A stretch of 9,742 bases of DNA from Rhodospirillaceae bacterium (lineage in GTDB: Bacteria > Pseudomonadota > Alphaproteobacteria > UBA8366 > GCA-2717185), in contig JAPPPC010000830.1 in NCBI GenBank assembly GCA_028817685.1, positions 1 to 9,742 of the forward strand. Reading direction: 5' to 3'. The notes beneath the pieces are model-generated. The model saw nothing but the letters and a program-made list of their open reading frames with translations, was not told the origin of the DNA and made no database searches. The position numbers and the translations under genes were made by a program. Of this stretch, positions 1 through 6,332 are shown in pieces; position 1 is the stretch's first letter; every line of letters starts with the position of its first letter.

Positions 1-1
1 C

Positions 2-802
2 CTGCTGGATGGCGACGGCGCCATCCGCGACCTGGCGGGCGGGGTCGGCGCCATCGCAGGCGACGTCCTCACGCCGGATGGGCGCGACAAGCTACGCGCG
101 GTCGACCCGGCGTCGCTGCCGAAGGTCGACGGCAACCCCCGCATGGGCCCCTGCGTCGGCGATATCGGCAAGTTCATGTGCATCGGCCTGAACTATTCCG
201 ACCATGCGGCGGAGACCGGCGGTGAGGTTCCCTCCGAACCGATCCTGTTCATGAAGGCGAACAGCGCGATCTCCGGCCCGAACGACGACGTCATCATCCC
301 GCGCGAGTCCAAGCAGACCGACTGGGAGGTCGAGCTCGGTTTCGTCATCGGCAAACCCGGCAAGTACATTTCCGAGGCCGACGCGATGAGCCATGTCGCC
401 GGCTACTGCGTGGTCAACGACGTCTCCGAGCGCGATTTCCAGATCCGCATGCAGGGCCAGTGGACCAAGGGCAAGAGCTGCGACACGTTCGGCCCGGTCG
501 GCCCCTGGCTGGTCACCGCAGACGAGGTCGCGGACCCGCAGGCGCTGGCGCTGTGGACAGAGGTCAACGGCCACCGCTATCAGGACGGCAACACCAACAC
601 GATGGTCTATGGCGTGCAGTTCCTGGTCAGCTACCTCAGCAAGTTCATGACCCTGCAGACCGGCGACGTGGTCGCCACGGGTACGCCGCCCGGAGTCGGC
701 ATGGGCCAGAACCCGCGCGTCTTCCTGAAACCGGGCGACGTCATGCGCCTCGGCATCGAAGGCCTTGGCGAACAGGAACAGAAGCTCGTCGCCGACGACT
801 AA
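2..802 (+). CDS. Fumarylacetoacetate hydrolase (FAH) family protein, 5'-truncated by window edge
   Basis: The frame is open from base 2 to the TAA at 800-802, giving 266 visible residues. By comparison with relatives of about 281 residues, only some 15 N-terminal codons should lie outside the window. FAH-family enzymes are divalent-metal-dependent hydrolases, decarboxylases or lyases acting on C-C bonds of beta-diketo or 2-oxo acids. Visible signatures are GLNYSDHAAETG (visible residues 62-73), the PILFMKANSAISGPND stretch, the metal-ligand motif WEVELG (E109, E111), NDVSERD with the third acidic ligand D140, and the C-terminal GTPPGVGMG glycine-rich loop. All expected metal ligands are present, so the enzyme looks active. 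No N-terminal signal is visible, so it is probably cytosolic. Automated names for such proteins range from ureidoglycolate lyase to 2-hydroxyhepta-2,4-diene-1,7-dioate isomerase or fumarylpyruvate hydrolase. The substrate cannot be decided here. The ATG at 143 is internal, because strongly family-like sequence continues upstream of it. Confidence 0.93.
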   Translation: MLDGDGAIRDLAGGVGAIAGDVLTPDGRDKLRAVDPASLPKVDGNPRMGPCVGDIGKFMCIGLNYSDHAAETGGEVPSEPILFMKANSAISGPNDDVIIPRESKQTDWEVELGFVIGKPGKYISEADAMSHVAGYCVVNDVSERDFQIRMQGQWTKGKSCDTFGPVGPWLVTADEVADPQALALWTEVNGHRYQDGNTNTMVYGVQFLVSYLSKFMTLQTGDVVATGTPPGVGMGQNPRVFLKPGDVMRLGIEGLGEQEQKLVADD

Positions 803-837
803 CCGCGGCGCGGTCTGGGGATCCGCAAGGATTCGGA

Positions 838-966
838 ATGGCTGCAAAACTTCGCCTCATGTCACCCCGGCCATCGAGCCGGGGTCCAGGGATACGGCGC
901 GCTTTGCATCACGGCTGGACCCCGACTCGGAGGCCGGGGCACCACGTGGTGTTTTGCATGAGCCAT
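838..966. repeat. Imperfect long inverted repeat, REP/MITE-like dispersed palindrome
   Basis: Two 52-nt arms, 838-889 and 915-966, are inverted copies of each other around a 25-nt centre (890-914). The inner 26 nt of the arms (864-889 against 915-940) match at 22 of 26 positions. The outer parts share ATGGCT and GCAAAAC, separated by a 3-nt indel. Each arm contains its own smaller palindrome (CCCCGGC...GCCGGGG at 865-884, and a similar one at 920-939), and a perfect 12-bp palindrome CACCACGTGGTG lies at 940-951. The CCCCGGC...GAGCCGGGGTCCAG pattern resembles palindromes dispersed many times in alphaproteobacterial genomes (recognised from memory). It lies between the FAH-family gene and the DUF455 gene and fills most of the 178-bp gap. 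There is no T-run immediately after a stem, so it is not a textbook terminator, though it could stall or process transcripts. Confidence 0.75.
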
Positions 967-980
967 AGCGGCGAAGCGCC

Positions 981-1769
981 TTGTCTTTGACCCGTCGCGC
1001 CTGCGCGATTCTCCAGACCGCGTGCCCTGCGGCGAAAGCGGCGCTGTCGCGCGAGACCGCTTCGGCCTGGCGGGACGGCGCGATTACGGAAATCGGGGAC
1101 TGCCGGCCGTCCCTGCGACCGGCGCGGCCGGAACGGCCTGAACTGCTGCCGCCGCAGCAGATGCCGCGGCGGCGCGGCAGCGCGGGCCGGGCAGCCCTTC
1201 TGCACGCGATCGCCCATATCGAATTCAACGCCATCGACCTCGCCTGGGACATGATCGCGCGCTTTGCCGATCCCACCCTGCCGCGCGAATTCTACGATGC
1301 TTGGGTCCGGGTCGGCGACGAGGAGGCGAAGCACTTCCGTCTCCTGTCGAACCGGCTCGACGCCTTGAACGTCCGCTATGGCGACATGCCCGCCCATGAC
1401 GGGCTGTGGCAGGCGGCACAGGAAACCGCGGATGATATATTGGCGCGGCTCGCCATTGCGCCCCTCGTCCTCGAGGCGCGCGGCCTCGACGTGACACCGG
1501 GCATGATCGAACGGCTGGCGCAGGCAGGCGACAATGACAGTGTCGCCATTCTGCGCATCATTCTGGAAGACGAAATTGGCCACGTCGCGGCCGGCCGCCG
1601 CTGGTTCACACACATCGCCGCCGTCCGCGGCCTGGCGCCGGACGACGCCTTTCGCACGCTCGTCCGGAAGCACTATCGCGGCCGGCTCAAACCGCCGTTC
1701 AATAGGGCGGGCCGGGACGCCGCAGGGTTCCACGCCGACTGGTACGAGCCGCTCGTCCCCCAAAGCTGA
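981..1769 (+). CDS. DUF455 family ferritin-like protein
   Basis: This 262-residue protein matches the DUF455 (ferritin-like) family, whose biochemical role is not established. The four-helix pattern carries candidate diiron ligands: E81 in AHIEFNAID, E115 and H118 in GDEEAKH, E165 in LVLEARGLD, and E198 and H201 in EDEIGH. That is a complete E / ExxH / E / ExxH set, so metal binding is a reasonable inference. The start is TTG: a stop at 966-968 closes the frame upstream, and the only candidates before the conserved body are TTG at 981 and TTG at 987. SD-like sequence before them is weak (GCGAAG). The first ATG-encoded methionine in frame is M61, which would remove the typical N-terminal region beginning RACAILQTACPAAKA. 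The gene ends 11 nt before the ridA-like ATG, so the two probably form an operon. Residues 42-65 are Arg- and Pro-rich and look like a linker. Confidence 0.85.
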   Translation: MSLTRRACAILQTACPAAKAALSRETASAWRDGAITEIGDCRPSLRPARPERPELLPPQQMPRRRGSAGRAALLHAIAHIEFNAIDLAWDMIARFADPTLPREFYDAWVRVGDEEAKHFRLLSNRLDALNVRYGDMPAHDGLWQAAQETADDILARLAIAPLVLEARGLDVTPGMIERLAQAGDNDSVAILRIILEDEIGHVAAGRRWFTHIAAVRGLAPDDAFRTLVRKHYRGRLKPPFNRAGRDAAGFHADWYEPLVPQS

Positions 1770-1774
1770 AGGAG
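1769..1774 (+). promoter_or_regulatory. Ribosome binding site of the RidA-family gene
   Basis: AAGGAG ends 6 nt before the ATG at 1781. It starts on the last base of the upstream TGA stop codon, which supports translation of the two genes from one message. Confidence 0.8.
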
Positions 1775-1780
1775 ACCGTC

Positions 1781-2170
1781 ATGCTGAAAACCTACAATCC
1801 CGCCTCGATTTCGTCGTCGCGCTCGAACTACAGCCATGCCGTCGAGGTACCGCCCAACGCGCGCACCCTATACATCTCCGGCCAGGTGCCCGTCGCCGCG
1901 GACGGATCGACGCCGGAAGGAATAGAGGATCAAGTCGTTCTGGCCTTTGACAACGTCCAGACGGTCCTGGCCGAAGCCGGCATGAGCCTGGACGATGTCG
2001 TGCGGGTGAATGTCTACCTGACGGATGAGAGCTACTTCCCCGCCTTCCGGGATCACCGCAACCGGCTGTTCACCGACCACAAGGCCGCGTCGACAGCCGT
2101 CGCCATCGCGGCGCTGGCGCACCCGCAATTCAAGGTCGAGATCGAAGCGGTCGCGGCGAAGGTGGATTAG
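1781..2170 (+). CDS. RidA (YjgF/YER057c/UK114) family protein lacking the canonical catalytic Arg
   Basis: 129 residues, the normal length for this small trimeric family, ending at TAG 2168-2170. Family features are NYSHAV at 16-21, TLYISGQVPV at 29-38, the helix EDQVVLAFDNVQTVL (49-63), DVVRVNVYLTD (72-82) and the C-terminal KVEIEAVA (118-125). Archetypal RidA enzymes hydrolyse reactive imines or enamines and need an Arg (R105 in enteric RidA, in the sequence PARSCV). Here the aligned stretch reads AASTAV (102-107), placing Ser104 at the Arg position. The C-terminal glutamates E120 and E122 are kept. The protein is therefore probably not a classical 2-aminoacrylate deaminase and more likely belongs to one of the Arg-less Rid subfamilies, several of which lie in catabolic clusters. 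It is co-transcribed with the DUF455 gene, judged by the 11-nt gap and the strong SD. Confidence 0.92.
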   Translation: MLKTYNPASISSSRSNYSHAVEVPPNARTLYISGQVPVAADGSTPEGIEDQVVLAFDNVQTVLAEAGMSLDDVVRVNVYLTDESYFPAFRDHRNRLFTDHKAASTAVAIAALAHPQFKVEIEAVAAKVD

Positions 2171-2256
2171 ACGGGCACCGCTCGTGCGAGTCGTCATTTA
2201 AGGCGACGACGCGCGAACGTTGCCAGCTCAAGAAGACGCTCCGGCTTTCCCTGCCT
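2171..2256. other. Convergent intergenic gap with a weak hairpin
   Basis: This 86-bp gap lies between the RidA-family gene (plus) and the racemase-like gene (minus). GTCGTC at 2190-2195 can pair with GACGAC at 2205-2210 across a 9-nt loop, and the stem can extend imperfectly into flanking CG-rich sequence. A T-run is lacking on both strands, so a shared bidirectional terminator is possible but weakly supported. Nothing else is recognisable here. Confidence 0.3.
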
Positions 2257-3033
2257 TCAGTTCAACAGACCCTCGACCTGCGCCTTCACCCGTGCTGCCG
2301 GGCCGGCGGCTGCATGGAACAGTGGCGGCAGCAACTGCTGGAGCGCGGTTGGGGCTTCCAATTCGGTGCCACTCCAGAGGGCGGCGGCGGAGCAAACGTT
2401 CGACGACAAAAACAAGGCGTTCTTTTCAGCCGTGAGTTTCAGTTGCGGTGCTAGCGTATTTGCGCCGGTGCCGCTCAACAAGGTGGCGTCCGCTGCGCCC
2501 GTATCGATTTGGGAGAGCGCGTCGGCGACCTCTGCCTCCGTCAAAACATAGGCTTTGAATTCATCGGATATCGAATGCAGCTGCACCAGGTCGAAGCCGG
2601 CGGCACGCCAATAGGCCTGCGCCAACGCGGTCAAGTCACGCGGATACGGGGACACCAGGGCCAGCCGTTCGACACCGAGGGCCCGCAGCACGAACAGGAT
2701 GGCCACGCTCGCGGTCAGTACCGGCACCGAGACCTGGCGCGACAAGGCGCGGCACATCTGCACGTCGCCGTCCGGCAACAGGCGGTAGGACGACCCGGTC
2801 ATGGCGATGGAAACGGCATCGAGTTGCAGTGATCCGAAGTCCCGCAAGGCGTTGGGATAGGCTTCCAGATAGAGCGTATTGCGTTCGGTCAAGGTCGTAT
2901 CGGGGAATACCGGCAACCGCGTCACATGATAGGCCGCGTCTTCCGGCAGCAACTGGCGCATTTCCGGTTCCACCGCAGGGTTCGCCGGCGGCACCACCAC
3001 ACCCAACCGCGCGCGCGCATTCGCATCAACCAT
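2257..3033 (-). CDS. Asp/Glu racemase superfamily protein, arylmalonate decarboxylase / maleate isomerase-like
   Basis: 258 residues with the two-half fold signatures of the Asp/Glu racemase superfamily: LGVVVPPANPAVEPEM near the N terminus (10-25), DAVSIAMTGSSY (72-83), VLRALGVERLALVSPY (115-130), the ATLLSGTGANTLAPQL segment (183-198) and LFLSSNVCSAAALW (207-220). Arylmalonate decarboxylase and maleate cis-trans isomerase are the nearest characterised relatives I recognise. In those enzymes a Cys sits in the LLSCGG-like segment. Here it is Gly188 (LLSGTG), and the N-terminal half also has no Cys at the equivalent loop (AMTGSS, 77-82). Cys94 and Cys214 exist but lie elsewhere. The reaction is therefore uncertain, and a role as a non-catalytic or mechanistically different member is possible. 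The ATG lies inside the end of the upstream monooxygenase gene (8-nt overlap at 3026-3033), with an SD (GGAGGG) inside that gene, so translation is probably coupled. Confidence 0.82.
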   Translation of the reverse strand: MVDANARARLGVVVPPANPAVEPEMRQLLPEDAAYHVTRLPVFPDTTLTERNTLYLEAYPNALRDFGSLQLDAVSIAMTGSSYRLLPDGDVQMCRALSRQVSVPVLTASVAILFVLRALGVERLALVSPYPRDLTALAQAYWRAAGFDLVQLHSISDEFKAYVLTEAEVADALSQIDTGAADATLLSGTGANTLAPQLKLTAEKNALFLSSNVCSAAALWSGTELEAPTALQQLLPPLFHAAAGPAARVKAQVEGLLN

Positions 3034-4225
3034 CGTACCGCCCTCCGTTCACGCGCGGCATCTTTACACCGCCCAGCATATCGAGCATCGCCTGTTGATG
3101 AAGAAAGCCCGGTAATTTATCCGGATCCTTGCTGATATCGACGATGCGGCGCAGCCGCTCGCGGCCCGTTCCGATAGTCGCATCGGTCCGGGGGATGAGA
3201 ATGTCGCGGGTGATCCGGCCCCTCTCATCCGCCACCTTGTGAAGCGGCTCGAGGGACGCCGCGTCCGCCGCCGCCTCCAGCCCCTGTGCCAGCGCCAGCG
3301 CATCGTGAATGCCGGCGTTCAAATTCATGCCGCCCCGTGTATTCGTCAGATGCAGCGCGTCGCCAGCAAGGAAGACACGGTTTGTTCGCGGCGTCAGCGC
3401 ATGACGCCGTGTCGCCGCATAAACGTCGCGTTGTTCCACGGCGGGCAAGATGTCACCAATGGGGATAAGCGATTGCAGGCGGCCTATCGCCCATGCGTCC
3501 GACATCGCTTCTTCTTCCGAAACACCCTCAGGGACACGGACGACGACACGCCGGCAGTCGTTCATCTCCAGCAGACTCACGGAATCATCGCCGTTGAAGA
3601 TATAGGTTATGCCGTCGAGGTCCGGCAGATGACCGCTGAGATCGCGCGGCGCGTAGAGCCGCAGCACCATTCCTGGATAGTGTTTCTCGACGGTTTCCAT
3701 ACCGGCGGACTGCCGGACGACGGATTGCGCGCCATCGCAGCCGAAGAGAAAATCGGCTTCAAAACGTGTTTCGCGTCCCTTGTGCAGACAATCCACGGCG
3801 ACCTGATCGCCGAGTTCCGCGATCTCGACAACTTCGCTGTCGAAGTGCAGCTGTGCCCGTTCATCGCTATCCAACGCGACACGCAGAAGATCGGACAGGT
3901 CCGACTGCTCGTAATGCAGCCGGTGCGGATAGGAAGTCAGGCCAACCAGCGATTCGAAGCCCAAACGCGCCAAGATATCGCCATTGGCGTCGCGGTACTG
4001 GATCGCGTCGACGACGACACCGTCCGCGACCATCTGGTCGGCAACGCCGAGCTGACCCAGTATGTCGAGGGTGGGCGCGTGGAATGTCGACGCTTTCGAT
4101 TGCCGGTTCACGTCCTTGCGCTTTTCGAGAACCGTCACTGGAATGCCGGCCCGCGCCACAAAAAGCGCCAATGAAAGCCCGACCGGACCCGCACCGGCAA
4201 CGATCACTGTTGGTTTGCTACTCAT
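3026..4225 (-). CDS. FAD-dependent monooxygenase (group A, aromatic-hydroxylase type)
   Basis: 399 residues, the usual length for single-component flavoprotein hydroxylases. The N-terminal Rossmann fold has GAGPVG (11-16) with E34 at the end of strand 2 for the ADP ribose. The DG motif is GCDGAQSVVR (162-171). The GD motif is RVFLAGDALHLTNTRGG (283-299), followed by NLNAGIHDALALA. Such enzymes use NAD(P)H and O2 to hydroxylate aromatic or related rings in the cytosol. The usual Pro-rich stretch after GDxxH is replaced by TNTR (294-297), reminiscent of relatives reading NNPLGGMG. No SD is visible before the ATG at 4225 (upstream minus strand reads CACCTTCGGGCTTTCC), so initiation may be leaderless or SD-independent. 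It is the first gene of a pair with the racemase-like gene and is divergent from the enoyl-CoA hydratase-like gene. The substrate is unknown. Confidence 0.93.
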   Translation of the reverse strand: MSSKPTVIVAGAGPVGLSLALFVARAGIPVTVLEKRKDVNRQSKASTFHAPTLDILGQLGVADQMVADGVVVDAIQYRDANGDILARLGFESLVGLTSYPHRLHYEQSDLSDLLRVALDSDERAQLHFDSEVVEIAELGDQVAVDCLHKGRETRFEADFLFGCDGAQSVVRQSAGMETVEKHYPGMVLRLYAPRDLSGHLPDLDGITYIFNGDDSVSLLEMNDCRRVVVRVPEGVSEEEAMSDAWAIGRLQSLIPIGDILPAVEQRDVYAATRRHALTPRTNRVFLAGDALHLTNTRGGMNLNAGIHDALALAQGLEAAADAASLEPLHKVADERGRITRDILIPRTDATIGTGRERLRRIVDISKDPDKLPGFLHQQAMLDMLGGVKMPRVNGGRYDG

Positions 4226-4292
4226 GGAAAGCCCGAAGGTGCGACAGATGTTCAGACAGATACTCTGCGTAGTTTACACGTTTCTAAATCAG

Positions 4293-4308
4293 GGCAATTG
4301 GCATTGCC
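4293..4308. promoter_or_regulatory. Candidate operator dyad GGCAAT-TGGC-ATTGCC
   Basis: Perfect 6-bp inverted arms, GGCAAT and ATTGCC, are separated by 4 nt. The dyad lies 68 nt upstream of the monooxygenase start and 141 nt upstream of the crotonase start. The size and spacing fit a dimeric helix-turn-helix regulator site (inference). A chance occurrence is possible. Confidence 0.35.
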
Positions 4309-4384
4309 GTAGCCGAACAACGCCAAAGGTGAATCTAAGGCATGAGCGCTTCTTGTTCGAAATCTGTAGCCGCCATAGGGGCGG

Positions 4385-4414
4385 TTTCGCTCAAACTGGG
4401 CGACCTGCTATGAC
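4385..4414 (+). promoter_or_regulatory. Weak candidate promoter of the crotonase-family gene
   Basis: The -10-like TATGAC at 4409-4414 is preceded by an extended TGn (4406-4408). A poor -35-like TTTCGC lies at 4385-4390 with an 18-nt spacer. It would leave a leader of about 29 nt. Only the extended -10 gives it weight. Confidence 0.25.
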
Positions 4415-4449
4415 TCAAGCGCACACCAAATTGACAGGGAACCCGACAC

Positions 4450-5181
4450 ATGACCGACGACGCCGTCCTGCTCAGCGAGAATGTCGACACGATCCGCCTG
4501 CTGACCCTCAACCGTCCGAAGGCGCTCAACGCGCTCAACTCGGAACTGGTCAACGCCATCGTCGACGCGGTCGACGCCGCGCATGCCGATGACGGTGTCT
4601 CGGCGATCGTCCTTGCCGGGAACGAGCGCTCCTTTTCCGCCGGCGCCGACCTGAAGGAGGCGCAGGCGCGGCACGGCGACGACGCACAGGCCGCACGGGC
4701 GCACGCGGACGCAGGCGGTCGGCTCTACCAGCTCGGCGAGCGAACCGACAAACCGGTGATCGCGGCGGTGCGCGGCTACGTGCTGGGGGGCGGCTGCAAT
4801 TTGGCGATCGCGTGCGACCTGGTGGTCGCAGGCGAGAACGCGGTCCTCGGCTATCCGGAACTGAAACGCGGGCTGGCGGCGACCGCGGTCACGCCGGGTC
4901 TGGTCCACCGGATCGGCCCAAAAGTCGCCTTCGAGATGCTGGCGATTGCAGAGAACATCACGGCCCAACGTGCCTACGAACTCGGCATGATCAACAAGGT
5001 CGTGCCCGACGACTCAGTTATCGACGCCGCCCTGGACATGGCGCGTGCGCTCGCCGAATACGATCTGGCCGCGGTACGGACCACAAAGCGGGTGTTCCAG
5101 AAATCGACGGAACTCAGTCTGTCGCAATCGCTCGATGTGGCCCGCGAGGCAGCCCTGCTCAACCGGGCGATGCGGGACTAA
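4450..5181 (+). CDS. Enoyl-CoA hydratase/isomerase (crotonase) family protein with one catalytic Glu replaced
   Basis: 243 residues, typical of a single-domain crotonase. Oxyanion-hole segments are SFSAGADLKE (61-70) and VRGYVLGGGCNLAIACDL (107-124). CoA-thioester binding is expected in the cytosol. In the hydratase model enzyme the two catalytic glutamates sit in GGGCELAM and in the following QPEI segment. Here the first is Asn117 (GGGCNLAI) and the second is E137 (GYPELKRGL). Loss of the first Glu argues against simple syn-hydration and leaves isomerase, thioesterase or other crotonase chemistry open. The start is supported by AGGGA at 4436-4440, 9 nt before ATG, and by the family-like N-terminal length. 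The TAA stop (5179-5181) overlaps the stop of the convergent prfB. The gene is divergent from the monooxygenase pair and may serve the same pathway (inference). Confidence 0.9.
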   Translation: MTDDAVLLSENVDTIRLLTLNRPKALNALNSELVNAIVDAVDAAHADDGVSAIVLAGNERSFSAGADLKEAQARHGDDAQAARAHADAGGRLYQLGERTDKPVIAAVRGYVLGGGCNLAIACDLVVAGENAVLGYPELKRGLAATAVTPGLVHRIGPKVAFEMLAIAENITAQRAYELGMINKVVPDDSVIDAALDMARALAEYDLAAVRTTKRVFQKSTELSLSQSLDVAREAALLNRAMRD

Positions 5182-6300
5182 TCGCTCGTCTCTTCCCGCG
5201 TCCGGCCGGCGCGCGCCGCAAGCGCCGCTTCCAGAAAAGGATCGAGATCGCCGTCGAGCACGTTCTGGGCGTTGCTCGTCTCCTCATTGGTGCGCAGGTC
5301 CTTGACCATCTGGTAGGGGTGCAGCACGTAGGAGCGAATCTGGTGGCCCCAGCCGATATCAGACTTCGCCTCATGTTCGGCCCGGGCTTCGTCTTCACGG
5401 CGTTTCAGTTCGCGTTCGTATAGGCGCGCCTTCAGCATCTTCATCGCGCTGGCGCGGTTCTTGTGCTGCGAGCGGTCGTTCTGACACTGCACCACGATTC
5501 CGGTCGGCTCGTGCGTGATCCGCACCGCGCTGTCGGTGCGGTTGACGTGCTGCCCGCCAGCGCCGGAGGCGCGGTAGGTGTCGATCCGTATGTCCTTATC
5601 CTGGATATCGACTTCGATCGCGTCATCGACCACCGGATAGACGTCGATCGAGGCGAAGCTGGTATGCCGCCGCGACGCGGAATCGTAGGGCGAGATCCGC
5701 ACCAGCCGATGAACGCCGGCTTCCGTCTTCAGCCAGCCATAAGCGTTGTCGCCCAGGATACGTACGGTCGCGGATTTCAGCCCCGCCTCTTCGCCCTGAG
5801 ACTCTTCCATCAATTCGACCTTGCAGCCATGCTGCTCCGCCCAGCGCGTATACATCCGCAACAGCATTTCGGCCCAGTCCTGGGATTCAGTGCCGCCCGC
5901 CCCCGCATGAACTTCCAGATAGCTGTCATTGGCGTCGGCCTCGCCGGACAGCAGGCTTTCGAGTTCCTTCTTGGCGCTGATCTCCCGCAGGGCCAGCAGC
6001 GCGGCTTCCGCTTCAGCCAGCACGTCGCCATCGTCTTCGGCTTCCGCGAGCGCGATCATATCGGTCTGGTCGTTCAGTTCCTGCTCGATCGATTCGATGC
6101 CGGTGATCGCGCCTTCCAAGCGGTTGCGTTCCCGCATCACGGACTGCGCCGCATCGGGATCATTCCAGAAATCGGGAGCTTCGGTGAAGGCGTTCAGTTC
6201 TTCCAAACGCAGGCGGGCCGCGTCGAGGTCAAAGAGACCTCCTCAGCAGTTCCAATGACTGCTCGATTTCATCTGCCACGGCCTGGATTTCCGCCCGCAT
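5178..6300 (-). CDS. prfB: Peptide chain release factor 2, expressed by programmed +1 frameshift
   Basis: RF2 recognises UGA and UAA stops and triggers peptide release on the ribosome. Translation starts at ATG 6300 and reads 23 codons (MRAEIQAV...LLRRSL) to an in-frame TGA at 6231-6229. A +1 shift that skips base 6231 continues as DLDAARLRLEELN to TAG at 5180-5178, giving 373 residues in all against 365 in E. coli. The peptidyl-hydrolysis motif GGQ is at 248-250, and the stop-codon-reading tripeptide is SPY at 203-205 (SPF in E. coli; I recall SPY as common in Alphaproteobacteria). The end codon is TAG, which RF2 itself does not read. An SD (AAGGGGG, 6307-6313) lies 6 nt before the ATG. The gene follows the penicillin-binding protein gene by 72 nt on the same strand. 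A conventional caller would start it at TTG 6206 and lose the first 31 residues. Confidence 0.97.
6228..6243 (-). promoter_or_regulatory. prfB autoregulatory +1 frameshift site
   Basis: The minus strand reads AGGAGGTCTCTTTGAC. An AGGAGG Shine-Dalgarno-like hexamer sits 3 nt before CTT, followed by TGA and C, the same layout as the E. coli site (AGGGGGTATCTTTGAC). When RF2 is scarce the ribosome pauses at UGA, tRNA-Leu slips from CUU to UUU, and GAC is read next. RF2 thus limits its own synthesis. Confidence 0.96.
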
Positions 6301-6306
6301 TACGCG

Positions 6307-6313
6307 CCCCCTT
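6307..6313 (-). promoter_or_regulatory. Ribosome binding site of prfB
   Basis: AAGGGGG on the minus strand lies 6 nt before ATG 6300. It supports the upstream start in the short 23-codon ORF rather than any start after the frameshift. Confidence 0.85.
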
Positions 6314-6332
6314 AAAAAGAATCTACGATCGC

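Larger units (their letters stand above)
4226..4449. promoter_or_regulatory. Divergent intergenic control region
   Basis: This 224-bp gap lies between two divergent genes and is visibly less GC-rich than the flanking genes. It must hold promoters for both directions. It contains a 16-bp dyad at 4293-4308 and a small stem (CCGCC 4370-4374 with GGCGG 4380-4384) upstream of the plus-strand gene. No regulator gene is adjacent in the window. No convincing small ORF or RNA gene is visible. Confidence 0.6.

Noticed and set aside
92..847. 251-codon minus-strand ORF opposite the FAH-family gene
   Set aside because: Its translation has no recognisable family pattern and it mirrors the high-GC codon structure of the strongly supported plus-strand gene.
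861..957. Rho-independent terminator after the FAH-family gene
   Set aside because: The stems are strong, but no T-run directly follows a stem; TTTT at 952-955 follows only a very short hairpin. It is described as a repeat element instead.
909..1763. 284-codon minus-strand ORF opposite the DUF455 gene
   Set aside because: The plus strand carries the conserved ferritin-like ligand pattern. The minus-strand product is Arg/Pro-rich shadow sequence that also runs through the palindrome.
3239..4174. 311-codon plus-strand ORF opposite the monooxygenase
   Set aside because: The minus strand has all three FAD motifs in order, and the opposite ORF has no family-like sequence.
4370..4384. Possible riboswitch or leader hairpin upstream of the crotonase gene
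   Set aside because: There is only a 5-bp stem and no recognisable aptamer core.
6229..6231. Possible pseudogene or sequencing frameshift in prfB
   Set aside because: The in-frame TGA sits in the exact programmed frameshift context, and the remaining protein is intact.
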